Shown: positions 1 to 11,200 of the stretch, piece by piece
How positions within the stretch are numbered: position 1 is the first letter of the stretch
Layout: every line of letters begins with the position of its first letter
Assembly: GCA_026873275.1 (NCBI GenBank)
Contig: JANTUC010000012.1
Location: 1,446,001-1,510,000, forward strand
DNA from: Pseudopithomyces maydicus
Taxonomy: Eukaryota; Ascomycota; Dothideomycetes; Pleosporales; Didymosphaeriaceae
Length of the DNA stretch: 64,000 nucleotides
Direction of reading: 5' to 3'
Notes under the pieces: model-generated
Seen by the model: only the letters and a program-made list of their open reading frames with translations
The model's database searches: none
What the model was told of the DNA's origin: nothing
Translations under genes and position numbers: made by a program

Positions 1-705
1 ATGAGATGGTTGGGGTAAAGTCTTAGTCACGATCCATCCCAACTGTCCCATTACAATAAAATGCGCTAAGGATCTGACGGCCATGACTAGGATATCGCAT
101 CACGGAGTCACGCATGTTATTCCACGTACAGTCACGGGCATGAAATTTTATTCCAAGAATAGTCACGGACTTGGATTACATTACAAGCGTAGTCATGAAT
201 GTGAATACATCATAAGTATGGTCGTGGTCCTGAATCATTTTACAAGTATAGAAAGGTTCAGTTAGTATACTTGTACTTTTTTTCCTTGCCAAATGATCAT
301 AAAATAATTAAAACTAAAGCTACTTGTCAATGTTATATTCTCTGCCGATAAATTCAAACGTATTAGATTAGACATATAATTATTATTTTTATAAAAACAT
401 TGCTGTCGGCAGTGGAACTAAATTTAATAAATTCACCTTGTTTAATGCGCTCGTGCCGAGCTGCTCCATTCACGGTATTCATCAACGCAATCATGTCATC
501 ATTCATAGACAGCCGAGGAGTGACTTTTTTCTTGAATCATCCGTTTTGATGAGTCACGCTGATTGGAATAGCTTTCTTATTTTACCAATTGACTCAAAGA
601 AACAATGATTCACACAGTTTGAGGTTTGAGTCTATACACAAAGATCTGTATTTAAGGCAGGTATATGCTCCTACTCCAGATACTGAATATCATTCCATCA
701 ACAGA
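1..705. other. AT-rich gene-free stretch with degenerate minisatellite
   Basis: No gene is supported here. Positions 107-250 hold about five degenerate tandem units of roughly 30 bases (listed separately), and 250-590 is strongly AT-rich with poly-A/T tracts. This resembles the AT-rich compartments that flank accessory genes in many Pezizomycotina; that reading is inference. Confidence 0.6.
107..250 (+). repeat. Degenerate ~30-bp tandem repeat, about 5 copies
   Basis: Units begin with GTCACG, GTCATG or GTCGTG at 107, 131, 162, 192 and 221, and usually end in a TTACAAG-N-RTA-like tail. Spacings are 24, 31, 30 and 29 bases, and the last unit ends near 250. A weaker related unit may begin at 25. 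Copies have diverged by many substitutions, so this is an old minisatellite. Confidence 0.65.
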
Positions 706-2463
706 ATGTCTGACAGGAACGAGAACATCAGCGATGAGAACACCAGCGACGAGAACATCAGCAACGAAGACATCAGCAACGAGAACAATAACGATGAGAA
801 TGATAGTAACGATAATAACCGCGACGACGACGACAACAACAGCGACGCATCAGACCATTCAAGCCAGTACGAGCCATACGATGGCCGGGAGCTTCTTTGT
901 GATTATGCCACATTCCTCGATCAACTGTACCCTGTGGATATAGACACCCTACTTCCTGATGACCAGGAATGCCCAATGTGCCGCGTCCCATATCCAACAT
1001 CTTTAGCATACTACAAAGAATCTAGGGACCAAGATCTCTCAACTTTGGAAGAACTGCCGTTCCAACCCGATCCCCCCTACGATCAACCAGTTCGCTTACC
1101 ATGCGCGGCGGAACATGTGGTCGGCCGCACATGTATGATACATTGGGCGACTATAGGCAAAGGTAAAACTTGCCCAAAGGACCGCGAAGAGATGTTCGAC
1201 GATCTATATGTTCCTAAACCTTCGGATTGCAAATATCTAGGTCGATACCTGGAGCATAGGTGGGAGCGCAGGAGGCGAGAAATCGAGACAGAGATCCCCA
1301 TTCGCGAGCTACTTCACTGCTTCCGCAACGCCCCTGCTTCCGAAGAAGTTCAGATAGATGCGAATTTCATGACAGACCGCCTTGCTACACTCCTGATACG
1401 CATAGTCTACCACCGAAATGGGTTTCGCGATCGCCACTCACAGATCAACTGGCCATGGATCACAATGGCATATCCCCGACTATGGGAGCCCGAGCAGACA
1501 AAGACTTTCAGAAACCTAGTGCTGGATGCTATACGTGATGAGCCACTCACAGACTCAGGAACGTACCCACCGCATGTCGTTGACATGTTGAATCCCGCAT
1601 TACCCCACATCTTCGCCCTCCTGTACCGTCTGGTAATGCTCTTTGAAGCAGAGACACTCCCTTTCCGACAGCTTGCAGGATACATGCAACTCCGAGTAAA
1701 AAAGTTCTTCCATGATTTCAGCGAATTTATTGTGGATGAGTCTCGGCTTTATCGGATCGCTACACTGGCAGTGGATCTCTGGGTAGCGCAGGAAATACTG
1801 ATGACAAGAATGCGCCATGATTTTAGAGTCACGCCTTACTGGCACAGACCAGACCATCCTGACAACCGTTTTATTCACACCACACTATTTACGAGGGCGG
1901 ACATAGGATACTTCAAAGTCCCACACGTCGTACGTGCGAATGACAAACGCACTGTTTACGCGAGACCTACGAGTCTTGCTATGGCGGGACTCATAAAGCC
2001 TCCGAAAGCAAGACAAAGAACTGCATCAGAAATTCACCAAGACGATGAGGCGGAAAGCGACCGTGTGATACACGTGCCTGAGGAATTCTTCAACTACATG
2101 TGGGACAAATGGAGAGACGAAGAAGAAGCCCTAGAAGCCATGGAATCGGTCATAAAGCCCAGCAAGTCGCAAGAAGCTCAAGAACCAGCGGCAGAGCCTG
2201 AAGACTGGGAGGATGTCGCAGCGCGGGTGCTGAAACCGAACAGAGCTACGATCAGGGGTGGTCTTGTTGACCCAACACCTCCACCTCTGACGATATCAAA
2301 AGAGCAAGAGAGAAGGTTCCGATCCCAAAGGCTATCCAATCATAGCGGTGAATCCCCGGAAAGGTTTTCAGTGTTACAAAATGAGCTACGTGTTGGCGAC
2401 TATGTGTTGAGGCCTGAACGAGGTTACGTTCAATGGATCGCAGGGAAGACCCAGCAGAGCTAA
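706..2463 (+). CDS. RING-like zinc-finger hypothetical protein, about 585 aa
   Basis: Single-exon gene. The frame is open from 589, but the first in-frame ATG is at 706, which I take as the start. The N-terminus is a low-complexity D/E/N/S tract made from 15-base repeats (718-790) encoding pentapeptides like NENIS and DENTS. A Cys/His-rich segment follows near residues 91-165: CPMC, then a Cys-Ala-Ala-Glu-His group, another Cys and CPKD. This resembles the divergent RING-like domains of many Dothideomycete hypothetical proteins. The rest is helical and charged with no domain I recognise. If the domain is a real RING, ubiquitin ligase activity is likely but unproven. AT-rich DNA on both sides suggests an accessory gene. 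No intron or frame break is seen. Confidence 0.75.
   Translation: MSDRNENISDENTSDENISNEDISNENNNDENDSNDNNRDDDDNNSDASDHSSQYEPYDGRELLCDYATFLDQLYPVDIDTLLPDDQECPMCRVPYPTSLAYYKESRDQDLSTLEELPFQPDPPYDQPVRLPCAAEHVVGRTCMIHWATIGKGKTCPKDREEMFDDLYVPKPSDCKYLGRYLEHRWERRRREIETEIPIRELLHCFRNAPASEEVQIDANFMTDRLATLLIRIVYHRNGFRDRHSQINWPWITMAYPRLWEPEQTKTFRNLVLDAIRDEPLTDSGTYPPHVVDMLNPALPHIFALLYRLVMLFEAETLPFRQLAGYMQLRVKKFFHDFSEFIVDESRLYRIATLAVDLWVAQEILMTRMRHDFRVTPYWHRPDHPDNRFIHTTLFTRADIGYFKVPHVVRANDKRTVYARPTSLAMAGLIKPPKARQRTASEIHQDDEAESDRVIHVPEEFFNYMWDKWRDEEEALEAMESVIKPSKSQEAQEPAAEPEDWEDVAARVLKPNRATIRGGLVDPTPPPLTISKEQERRFRSQRLSNHSGESPERFSVLQNELRVGDYVLRPERGYVQWIAGKTQQS
718..790 (+). repeat. 15-base coding repeat (pentapeptide NENIS/DENIS)
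   Basis: GAGAACATCAGC-type 15-mers repeat four to five times with small changes inside the RING-like gene, encoding an acidic, Asn-rich tail at its N-terminus. A coding minisatellite like this can vary in copy number between strains. Confidence 0.7.
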
Positions 2464-3361
2464 AGAGTAATGCTCATTGTCACTTGTTTTGCTGGGTTTT
2501 GCTGGTTTTCTGTTGATCTTTGCTGATTTCTTGTTGGTGTTTGCTGGTTTTCTGCTGATTCTTGCTGGTTCTGCATGTTTTTCTTGGCCTTTTTTCGTCT
2601 TTTCGATTTTGTTTTCTTGGTGGTAGTCGCACCCTCTGCCTCCATTGCGATTGAAAGGCCTGTGTACGTCAGCAAGGGTCTCAGGCGCGCGAACAAGATA
2701 CAGACGCTGCATCGCGGACGGGTCGATGTTGATGGAAAAAAACTGAAAAGTAGATGACGATGGAGACGTTCTTTCGCCGTTAATTGAAAGAATGGATGGA
2801 GACATCTGGACGGACCACGTCTCGAAGAACGCCGTCCCGAAGGACATCTGGAAGGACATCTCGATGGGCTGTGCTGCAGTGTATTCGTAAAATCATTGCG
2901 AGCACCGCGACATCTTATTTTATAAGGATGTTTGTGTTGAGGTGCTAGTACCGTGGACTAAGGGATTATTGAGTTTTGAACTTTTACTATCCACAGAGAC
3001 ATATGGCCTAGGTCAGCGAAATTATGATCCGGCCAATTATCCTCTCCATAATTCTTTATACCCTATTTCATGTTATGGAGAGCGGGACAGTTTTTCTCAA
3101 TTTTTTTTTATTTTCGGGCGAACTGCAAAATCTCTTTTAAATTTTCCAAATTATAATCTACTGTGCTTGTATTTTTGTTTTTCTTAAATCTCTTATGTTC
3201 TCTCTGTATCTGTATTTCCTATCTTCCTCGTGTCACTAGTCTTCTACCACTTATATTTCTTCTTCCCATCATTCTACCACCCCTACATAGACACAGCCAA
3301 TAATACACACCACCTGTCCAACTTTCTCTCATTTTTCGCCCCTGTAAATCACCCAACTTAC
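2464..3361. other. Intergenic region with TTTGCTGG repeat
   Basis: Just after the RING-like stop, 2485-2575 carries about four degenerate ~21-base T/G-rich units beginning TTTGCTGG or TTTGCTGA. From 2900 to 3230 the DNA is AT-rich, and from 3330 it turns C-rich into the next gene. Short open frames here are compositional. No gene is supported. Confidence 0.55.
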
Positions 3362-4063
3362 TCACCTCCCCTTCTCCACAATCTCCCTAATCCCCTCCCT
3401 CTTCACCTCCTCCCCACCCCCCATCCTCTGCACCCCGACCCCCTCCCCATACACCATCTCCCCGCCCAACGCCGCACTAAGCGCAACCCCAGGCACCATC
3501 AACGCGCCCAGCACCGCACCCGCCCTCCCCGGCGCCCACCCCCGACCCCCTCCTCGCCAAAACCGCATACGTACTAACCCCAAACGCCACCGCATTCAGC
3601 GCCCCATGCACAATCCCAATCTTCACGTTCCTCCGCACGACCTCCTCGTGCGTCTTTGGATGCGTCAGCTCTTTATCCTTGCGATTAATACCCCCTTTTT
3701 TGTAGAGCTCCCAGAGCTCTGCGGACCCCGATGTCATGGCGGGGAGGGAGGTCAGGAGCCCGGCGATGTGCGAGAGGTAGGCGATTTGGGCGATGGGGGT
3801 TAGGAAGGGGGCGAGGAAGGTGAGGGGGCGGAGGAGGGGGATGAGGCCGTGGGTTGCGTCGAGGGTGTAGGCGGTGGTGAGGAAGGTGAGGGGGAAGTGG
3901 ACGGTTGTTGGGTGGACGGGGTGGCTGGGGGACGTTAGATGTGGGATTTTGTATGGGTGTTTATTGGGGTTGGGGGTAGAGGGATGCGTACGTACCTGTT
4001 GCGGATGGGCCAGTTGAAGTGGCCGAGTTCGATGGTGTCGTAGAGGGTGCTGACGAGGCCCAT
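3362..4063 (-). CDS. DUF2231 integral membrane protein (apparent frame break)
   Basis: Exon 1 is 4063-3996, starting MGLVSTLYD. Exon 2 is 3924-3362, and the 71-base intron is GTACGT...CAG. Exon 2 opens with the HPVHPTTVHFPL signature typical of fungal DUF2231 membrane proteins, followed by three to four hydrophobic segments. The family C-terminus (ALGGEMVYGEGVGVQ) lies in a different frame from the first part of exon 2. The switch falls at two adjacent C5 runs (3539-3550, plus strand) and is repaired by removing one base. About 210 aa if repaired. Function of the family is unknown; a multi-pass membrane location is expected. It is either a sequencing indel or a recent pseudogene. Confidence 0.75.
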
Positions 4064-5211
4064 GTTGGCGGTTCTGAGATTTAGTTGGGCAGTTTAGTAG
4101 AGCATAAGTTTCGACGAGAGCTTGTAGGTGTTACATGGTATATTATGGAGCCCTCGGGAGAAAGGTGCGAGTAAAGGCATGAGCATATGAGGCTGTCAAC
4201 ATGATGTCATTGTCCATTGTAGAGTTGCAACATGTGCGATGATAGCATGACGAGTTGAATGGTATAGATAGCATGCTATTTATTCAGGCTAACGGTGGGG
4301 CCACAATCAAGGTTGTTGTTCAGATAGACTTGCGTGGGGGCGATATTGAATGGTGGGGTGCTAGTACGTTTGCATCAAGGCGAAAATGGACTCAGCTCTG
4401 GCAATGCCGTTCGATCCGGATTGCCCAAATCCTAGCTTGTACGACCAATTGGCAATAGCTGAATGCAAGGATCACTAAGCTAATGGCCTTGTACCGGTAA
4501 CGGATAACTTAAATTTGAGGTAGGCCGGTCTTTCACTTAACGTCGCAAGGACCTGTACAGGCCATGCCGACTCCAACCAAATGCAAGCCAGACGCAACGG
4601 ATCAATTGACAACGAGTACCAGAACAATACACCAAACATGAGAGATGAGATAGGGCCTAGCAACATAACAATATTTTATTTCCGTTCATCTTGCGTATAC
4701 TTTGTGTATTTTATTAGTGCGCCCTTGGTGTCCGATGAACCTGTCGCATCTAACTTACTAATTGGCCACTGCTCCTATAACCAGTCACGTATTTACGACG
4801 TTAACAAGAAGACCGACAGAACCATCATTTGTTTTACCAATGCCTTGCTATTTTGTGAACCATCCCACTCCATGACGAAGCAAGGATGAAAATTGTACTA
4901 CATTATATGGTACACAGGACGGCGAGTCGTCGATCGTTTCGGATGTCCATCTGGAGTGTACAGAGAACCCAGAAATCCGTAGATGACGTGAATGCAGCCT
5001 TCCCGTAGACACTTGTCCCATCATTTGCCAATTCCAATATTTCTCCACACAAACCCTCATCCTCCTTTTTTTCTCTTCATACACCTATCATACACGCACC
5101 CAAACGCCCTCGCCATGCGACTCCTCTCCATCCCCTCCCTCCCCAGCTGCAAGATCCACGACTACCCGTTGTTAGACGATCGAGTCCACTCATGCCTTTT
5201 CCAACTTCAAT
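4064..5211. other. Intergenic, no gene seen
   Basis: No frame here shows a domain, splice logic or codon bias that supports a gene. The region separates the divergent-side promoter of the DUF2231 gene from the 3' end of COX23. Confidence 0.5.
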
Positions 5212-6043
5212 CTACCCAAACCAACTACTCTTCTTCCTCGCCTCCTTCCTCGCGTTCATCTGTCATCGCATCAGCACACATCCCACTTCCTGTTCCCCTA
5301 CTTATCCCTCTCCCGTTCCCTCTGTCCCCCCTTCCCTCCCCACCCAGCTCCACCCATGTATATGAAATCGCAGACTCACCCACTGCTCCTTGCAATCCCT
5401 ATACGCCTGGAAGAAATCGCTGCACATCTCGCGATCGCCGCCGTTCCGATTCAGACACCGTATGCTCTTGTTGGCGGCCTCCTGGCAGGGGTCGAAGTAC
5501 TCGCTGTAGGCTTTGCTAGATGGGAGGAGGGGTTAGCTTTTGTTCTCGTTTGCTTCGCTGCGGGTGTTTGTGTATATATATATGTGTGTGTGTATGTGTG
5601 TATTTGAGGATGGGTTCGAGGACGGGTTCGAGGATGGGGTCAGGGCGACGGGTGGGGTGGGAAGCGTGGTGGGTGTGCGGCTCGATCACGTTCGGTTTTT
5701 CGTTCGGTCGTTCGGTCGGTCGTTCGTTCGTATGTATGCGCATGCGTACGTGTGCGTATGATCGCAGTCGCAGTCGCAGTCGCAGTCGCAGTCGCAGTCG
5801 CAGTCGCAGTCCCATTCGCATCCACATCCGCACCCCATAACCCACGCACCCACGCACCCCCGCTCAACCCTCCTCCCCTCCCCAATCCCCAATCCCCCCC
5901 CCCCCCCCCCAAAGCAGCCCACCTACCTCTCAAACCTCTCCGCCGTCTTCCCCTCCCACGCGCCCTCCTTCCCTCCCCCTCTCCTTCGCCTTTGCGTATA
6001 TCTCCTCTGCGGACCGGACGTCCTTTGGCTGTGTACTCGACAT
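5212..6043 (-). CDS. COX23: Cox23, mitochondrial twin-CX9C protein
   Basis: Three exons: 6043-5927, 5515-5380 and 5259-5212. The protein starts MSSTQPKDVRSAEE and ends WMNARKEARKKSSWFG. Exon 2 encodes FDPCQEAANKSIRCLNRN and then MCSDFFQAYRDCKEQW, a perfect pair of CX9C motifs that form a CHCH helical hairpin. This fits Cox23, an intermembrane-space protein needed for cytochrome c oxidase assembly and imported by Mia40 oxidative folding. Exon 1 contains one apparent frame break at a C5 run (5975-5979, plus strand). Removing one base joins the start to WEGKTAERFES and gives about 99 aa, normal for the family. The first intron is unusually long (411 bases) and carries a C17 tract and a hexanucleotide microsatellite. 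Confidence 0.87.
5764..5811 (+). repeat. Hexanucleotide microsatellite (GCAGTC)8
   Basis: Eight perfect copies of GCAGTC, lying inside intron 1 of COX23. Confidence 0.95.
5894..5910 (+). repeat. Poly-C tract, C17
   Basis: Seventeen consecutive C on the plus strand (poly-G in the COX23 transcript), 16 bases from the COX23 intron 1 donor. Such a tract is prone to length error in sequencing and to replication slippage. Confidence 0.95.
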
Positions 6044-6717
6044 GTTTCGGTGGTGGTAGTCCGACGTCGGCGTATGCGTTTCGTTTCGCGGAGTGGACTG
6101 GAAATACAGACACACGGACAGACGGAGCCGGAGCTATCGCGCGGCGGCGGCGGACGGGAAGGAATTAGCGGGTGGGGTAGGTGGAAGCGAGATGCGGTGG
6201 GTTGGATTAGGTAAGCGAGTTGGTTGGTTGATCTGCATACAGAGGGAGAGGAGAGGGTGTGTATGTAAGTACGGACGTAAGAGTAGACTAAGACTAAGGG
6301 AAAAGTGGAGTGCGGTTGGGGCTAGGGGGAGGATGCTGCTTGTTTGGACGACTGGTTGGGGGGTGGGGTTTGGTTTGCGGTGATGGTGATGGTGATGGGT
6401 TGGTTTTTTTTTTGGATAGGGTAGGTAGGTACGTGTGGAACTACGGATGAACGCTGGAATAGTATAGTCTCGTCGATGCGATATCTTACATTACAGGTAC
6501 AGAACGCTCAAATGGGAAAAAAAGGAAGCATGTGGTAACAGAAAGGAAACTTGAACATTGTAAAGTATGTAGAAGGACTCTTCCACTAGTCAAAAGCCAT
6601 CACGGGACGGCGGGAGGTCGATAGCTCCCGTGCCTGTGCCCGTAGTCTATCCACGGTATCCACCCATGCACGAAGATAGAGCCCGTCGCTGTGCCGTCAC
6701 TCCGTTTTTTTTTACAA
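6044..6717. other. Intergenic, no gene seen
   Basis: Upstream region of COX23 and 3' flank of the acyltransferase gene. It holds G-rich and T-rich stretches only; no gene is supported. Confidence 0.5.
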
Positions 6718-8272
6718 TTACCGCTGGTATCCGTATCGAGTGCGCCCTTCCCAGAGAAGCATGTATACTCTCAGGCCAATCCAACGCAGTCCTCGACTTT
6801 TATAACTTTCGTACACACCCGGCCGAAACGCATTGTCGTTTCCCAGTGCGAGAATCCGAATCTTATGAACCAATCTCCTCCACGGGAGATCCGCTCTTTC
6901 CTCACTCCTCCCCCTCTTCGCCCGCACCGGGCTTCCCGTCAAGATCACCGTCTCTTCGCCCCTCTTCATCCTCTTCTCCACCCAGGCCGTCACATTGCCG
7001 AACACAGGCTCCAACATGTGCGCCCACACATGGCTCAGGAACAGCGTCACCGCGAGCATGACCACGCACCCGAGCGCCATGCGCACACCCCCGGCTTCAC
7101 GTGCCGCATCACCGTCGAATCCGGGTTCCCGTTCTTGCCCTTGACGACGCGCTCCTCGAGCGGCTGCCCCGCGAACACGAACCACGCGAGCACCGTCCGC
7201 ATCACCGTGCCGTGCAGGAGGTAGATGGGGAAGCTGAGCTTGCCCAGCCAGCGCAGGGGCTTGATGGCGAGGCCGCGGCGCAGGTGCGGCGACATGAGGA
7301 TGGAGAGGCAGAGGATGAGGGCGCCGGTGCTGCCGACGAGGCGGGGCACGGAGCCCTGCGCGGACGTCGGGAACGCGTTGGTGAAGAAGGAGTGCAGGGC
7401 TGCGGACCAGGGCGCCGAATCCGGACTGTTAGAGGGATACGACATTAGTACGAGGCCTGCGAGGGCGAAGAAGGGGCGAGCCCCATGGAGACGAAGGAGA
7501 AGGAGGCGAGGGCCGCCGGGTAGGGGGAGATGCTGAGCTCGGCGAGGAGGATGCCGCCGAAGACGGTGTAGCCGACAAGGGGGTCGCCGATGTGTTTGGA
7601 CCAGGACCAGGACCAGAAGGCGCAGAGGGCGATGGTGACGCTGCGCCAGACCGAGGTGAGTTGGACCGTGGCGAGGAGCACGAAGAAGGTCATGATGCTG
7701 CCCTGGAGGAGGTACACCAGGGCCCACTGCGGCTGGTCGTAAACGTTGATTTCGGCAAGACGCCAGGTCGCCATCAGAGCGCTGGGGAGGTCCAACAGGG
7801 CACCGAGGAGCGACTCGGATCGCGCAGGCGTGTTGGCATACAGCCAGAACGCGTCGCTGTTCCGCGAGAGCTCGTACGCACCGAGCTGGCAGAGCGTCCA
7901 GGAGATGACTGTTGCCGCGGTGGCAGGGAGGACCAGGCGGAAGGACCGGCGGAAGGCCGCTGTGGAGAGGCCCATGAGGGCAGGCTCGGAATCACCGTTG
8001 CGCGCCTGACGGATGGGTTTCAGGGCGTTGACGAAGCCGAGGAGGACGAAGAAGACGGCGACCCAGCTGTGGCCCGAGGCGATGAGGCGGAAGATGGGGC
8101 GTTGGAAGAGCCATGGCGTGCGGCTTTGGTCGTCCGCGCAGCAGGGCGTGACGACGAAGCGGGAGAAGCAGAGGGTTAGATGGGAGGCGACGACGTAGAG
8201 GGCGGCAATGCCTCGTAGGCCGTCGGCCCAGCTGCTGTCCTGCATGATGCGGTCGTTGGAGTCCCCGATCAT
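6718..8272 (-). CDS. Acyltransferase-3 family membrane protein (two frame breaks)
   Basis: The gene starts at 8272 (MIGDSNDRIMQ) and runs intronless to 6718, about 517 aa. Near the N-terminus DGLRGIAALYVVASH matches the opening motif of acyltransferase-3 (OafA/NolL-like) proteins, multi-pass enzymes that O-acylate glycans or small molecules. GHSWVAVFFVL, RRSFRLVLP and the later LGKLSFPIYLLHG (the family His/Gly region) follow in the right order, with about ten hydrophobic segments. The reading shifts frame twice: at a G4 run 7473-7476 (SMGLAP to FFALAGLVLM) and a C5 run 7088-7092 (HVKPG to VRMALGCV). Adding one base at each restores a continuous protein. The acceptor is unknown. Confidence 0.82.
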
Positions 8273-11200
8273 TTTGTAAAGGAAAAGTGGAGTGTCCGGG
8301 GGAGGAGACTAAGTGGGTGAACGAGGGAAGACGACAAGGTCGCGGTGTGAGTTGGTCAGTGACCTGCACTGGACTCGACCAATGTGAGAGAATACGGAAT
8401 GCTGGGTATTTAGCGCGCTGAGGGTGAAATACGAAAGAATCAAGCGCCCCAGCTGTGACTAGGACCCCAAAGGTAATGCCTTCCGAGCGAGGCTGTACCC
8501 TTTGCAGATTGTTATCTTCTTACGTTGGACCGACCACTCGGACAGCCACTATGTATGTCGGAGCCCGATCCTACGTAGTGTGCTGCTGACCATAAAAGCG
8601 TCCACCACCTCACAAGAGATCGGCAGCCGAGTGAGTGATGACGATATGTAGTGAGGGTGGGAGAGCGACTAGTAAAAACCGGGGAGGCTGAAGCGGCCAA
8701 AGCAAGGTAATAGACGGCCAAGGCGAAGTGGAGCCCAAGGAATACCGCAACAAACAATGACGAAATGGTGAAGGAAAACAAAGGAGTGTAAGAGTTCTAC
8801 GTGAAAGAAGAGGCTCAAAGGACGTCGACGACACGTCCCAGTTGCAGCTTCGAAACGTCGCGGCGAGGCAGTCTCAACGTGAAGCAGCGATGAGCAAACG
8901 AGATGCGAGGACCAAGGTAGTTATTTCAAGCCCAGATAGCAAATCACCACGCCACAGCCTTCTCTCATTCCCCTGACGCGCAATGCTATGCAATCCCTCC
9001 ACACCGTCTCCGGCCTTGCGCCAATTGTGCGAAACACAGTGGAGACAAAGGCGGGTCGAAGGCGGCTCCAGTTCAACGATCTGCAACTACGGCTTAGACT
9101 TTCAAACGTTGACAAGCCGGGGTGTATCTGCTAATTTGGACAGCGATGGGCGGTGGCGCTGCGAAAATTAGACCGAACGTGCATCTGAAACCAATCACGC
9201 GACGTCTCTGAGAAACGAGGGTCGAAGGTAGCAGACATGCGCCTGGCTAAAACAGCAGAATAGCCTCCGATTCATCGGAGATGCGGTGGGGTCCCGTTAT
9301 GAAGATATGCAGAGATCGCTCCATGGGGAAAGTGCCCAAGGGGCCAAAATGAGCGTGTAAGCGTTGTCGCATAAGTACTTTATCAGCTGTACCGTCCAGC
9401 TGTCCGCTGCTCGTAATGACCGGCCGACCTGCCTATATCATGCGCGACGAACGCACATCCCCACGCGATGACAAGACTCACGCGAGCGCACCGGACAAAC
9501 TTCACATGGCGACGACGCAGGCACATGTACGCACGTAGGTACCTACACAGGCGCGTCGGATGACCTGGGCGACTTGGTGGTTATCGAACGGTGAAGATAC
9601 TGGTTGACGCCACCCCGACTCGATTGGACACACAGCGGCGTAATTTCTTGCAGACCAATCGGACATGCAGCGACAAGCTCAGCCTGAACAAAAGTAGGTA
9701 GGAGTGACGTCCAAGTCGCGCAGGGGGACGCCACGGACTCTGCGAGAGCGAACGGGACAGGGCGTACGCCGTAAGGAGCTCGCTCCAGCGACTCAGTCAG
9801 GTGCATGCATGCATAGGTACGGTAGGTACTCAATTCTTTGTGTGCTGTCCACGCACGAGCGGGCGTCGAAACGCAACCTCAGCGCGATCAACAGGCCGTC
9901 GGAAAGATGACGTAGGCGGCAGCTTGCGATAGTTCCCACGGCGCAAAGGTAACAGCCAACGGGGCCCACGGCCAAAGTCTATCGTACATTCAACATACAT
10001 ACGCTCCGAGATTGCGCGATTTGTGCCGTCCGCGCCAAGGCATTCGGACAGATGTCGTGCGTCCCAGCTCTCGCTAGAAGGATGCAGGCTGCTTCGAGAC
10101 CGAGACCGAGACCGCAATCGCCCATGTGGCTTGGCTCTCCCAAACGGTAATTTTTGCCAAGCACGAGCCAACGGTGACGGGCGGCTGGCCAGCCAGCCAG
10201 ACACGGCGCGGGTAAGCTTACCGCAGCTACCGGTAGTTGACCGCCCGCACTCTGCATGTAGCGCTGGCGGTTTGGGAAAAGAGGATCCGTGCGGGATACG
10301 TTTACAAAACGGTACATGTGTAAGCTTGTGCGCTTTGGAGCTTGATGATGCTTGACAGGGGCCCGCCTGGGAGATGGGACAGAGCGATGAAACCACGAAC
10401 CGCCAGAGTCTCACGAGAAGGAGTGTATGATGGCTCTCCGTCGCGCGCTAGATGGTTCTAACGAGCCGCGGTACGTCGAGACCAGACAATCTGCTTTGCT
10501 CGTGTAGGGTGTTCCGTGTTGGCGTCTAGAATCTCGGGCATGCAAAGCCCCAGGGGGATGTGATCTCGCGTGCGGTGTCGTAACCGAATATCGCTCGTAT
10601 GCCCCCGGCTCAAATTACAATTCTCCCCAACTTTCACAACCACCTTGCACATTCAATGGCCTTACTTTCATCCCTCGAGCTGCGCGGCATGTCCAGTCTG
10701 CCATAACTAAATGCAGGGCGGGAGGCAGGAACATGTCCACTGTGTGGGACCAGGGTCTAGTCCGCGTAGGGCTGAGAGCCTTTGTTGACACCGTCGACAA
10801 AAGCGTGGGTCTACCAGCTGGCAGGGTAGCACATGCCCCTTCTCCGTGAAGACGAACTTCCGTTCTCAGGAGACATCTCTCACGGAGAACAAAGTCGCCA
10901 TGAAAGCTCCTCTCCCGGGACTTAGGTTGGAAGGTTGGTACGCTCGCCCATTTTACTCATCCAATCGCCGCGCAGGGCGACTTCTGACTTCTGCGCTGTC
11001 GTCGCGTGCGTTTACAAATTCTCAAGTAATTTAGTAAGCAATATAACAAGGCAACTGGCGAGATCGTCCTACCGCTGCCTCGCGATGCAAACTGCAATAA
11101 GCTCTTATTTTCACCGCGCCACTGGTTTTGATGTACATAGGCTGCGGCTGTTTGTCCCGTGATCAGCACCATAGCAATGGGGTGAGGTGCAACTTGAACC

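Noticed and set aside
5520..6168. Several frames over the COX23 intron
   Set aside because: Their dipeptide runs (Val-Ala, Asp-Cys, Arg-Ser) are translations of the (GCAGTC)8 repeat.
7592..8179. 195-aa plus-strand acidic/Gly-rich frame
   Set aside because: Opposite the acyltransferase gene, whose motifs are unambiguous; compositional product.
8512..8834. Possible small secreted protein (minus, hydrophobic start)
   Set aside because: The hydrophobic N-terminus looks like a signal peptide, but two overlapping frames compete, there is no Cys pattern or splice support, and the tail is incoherent.
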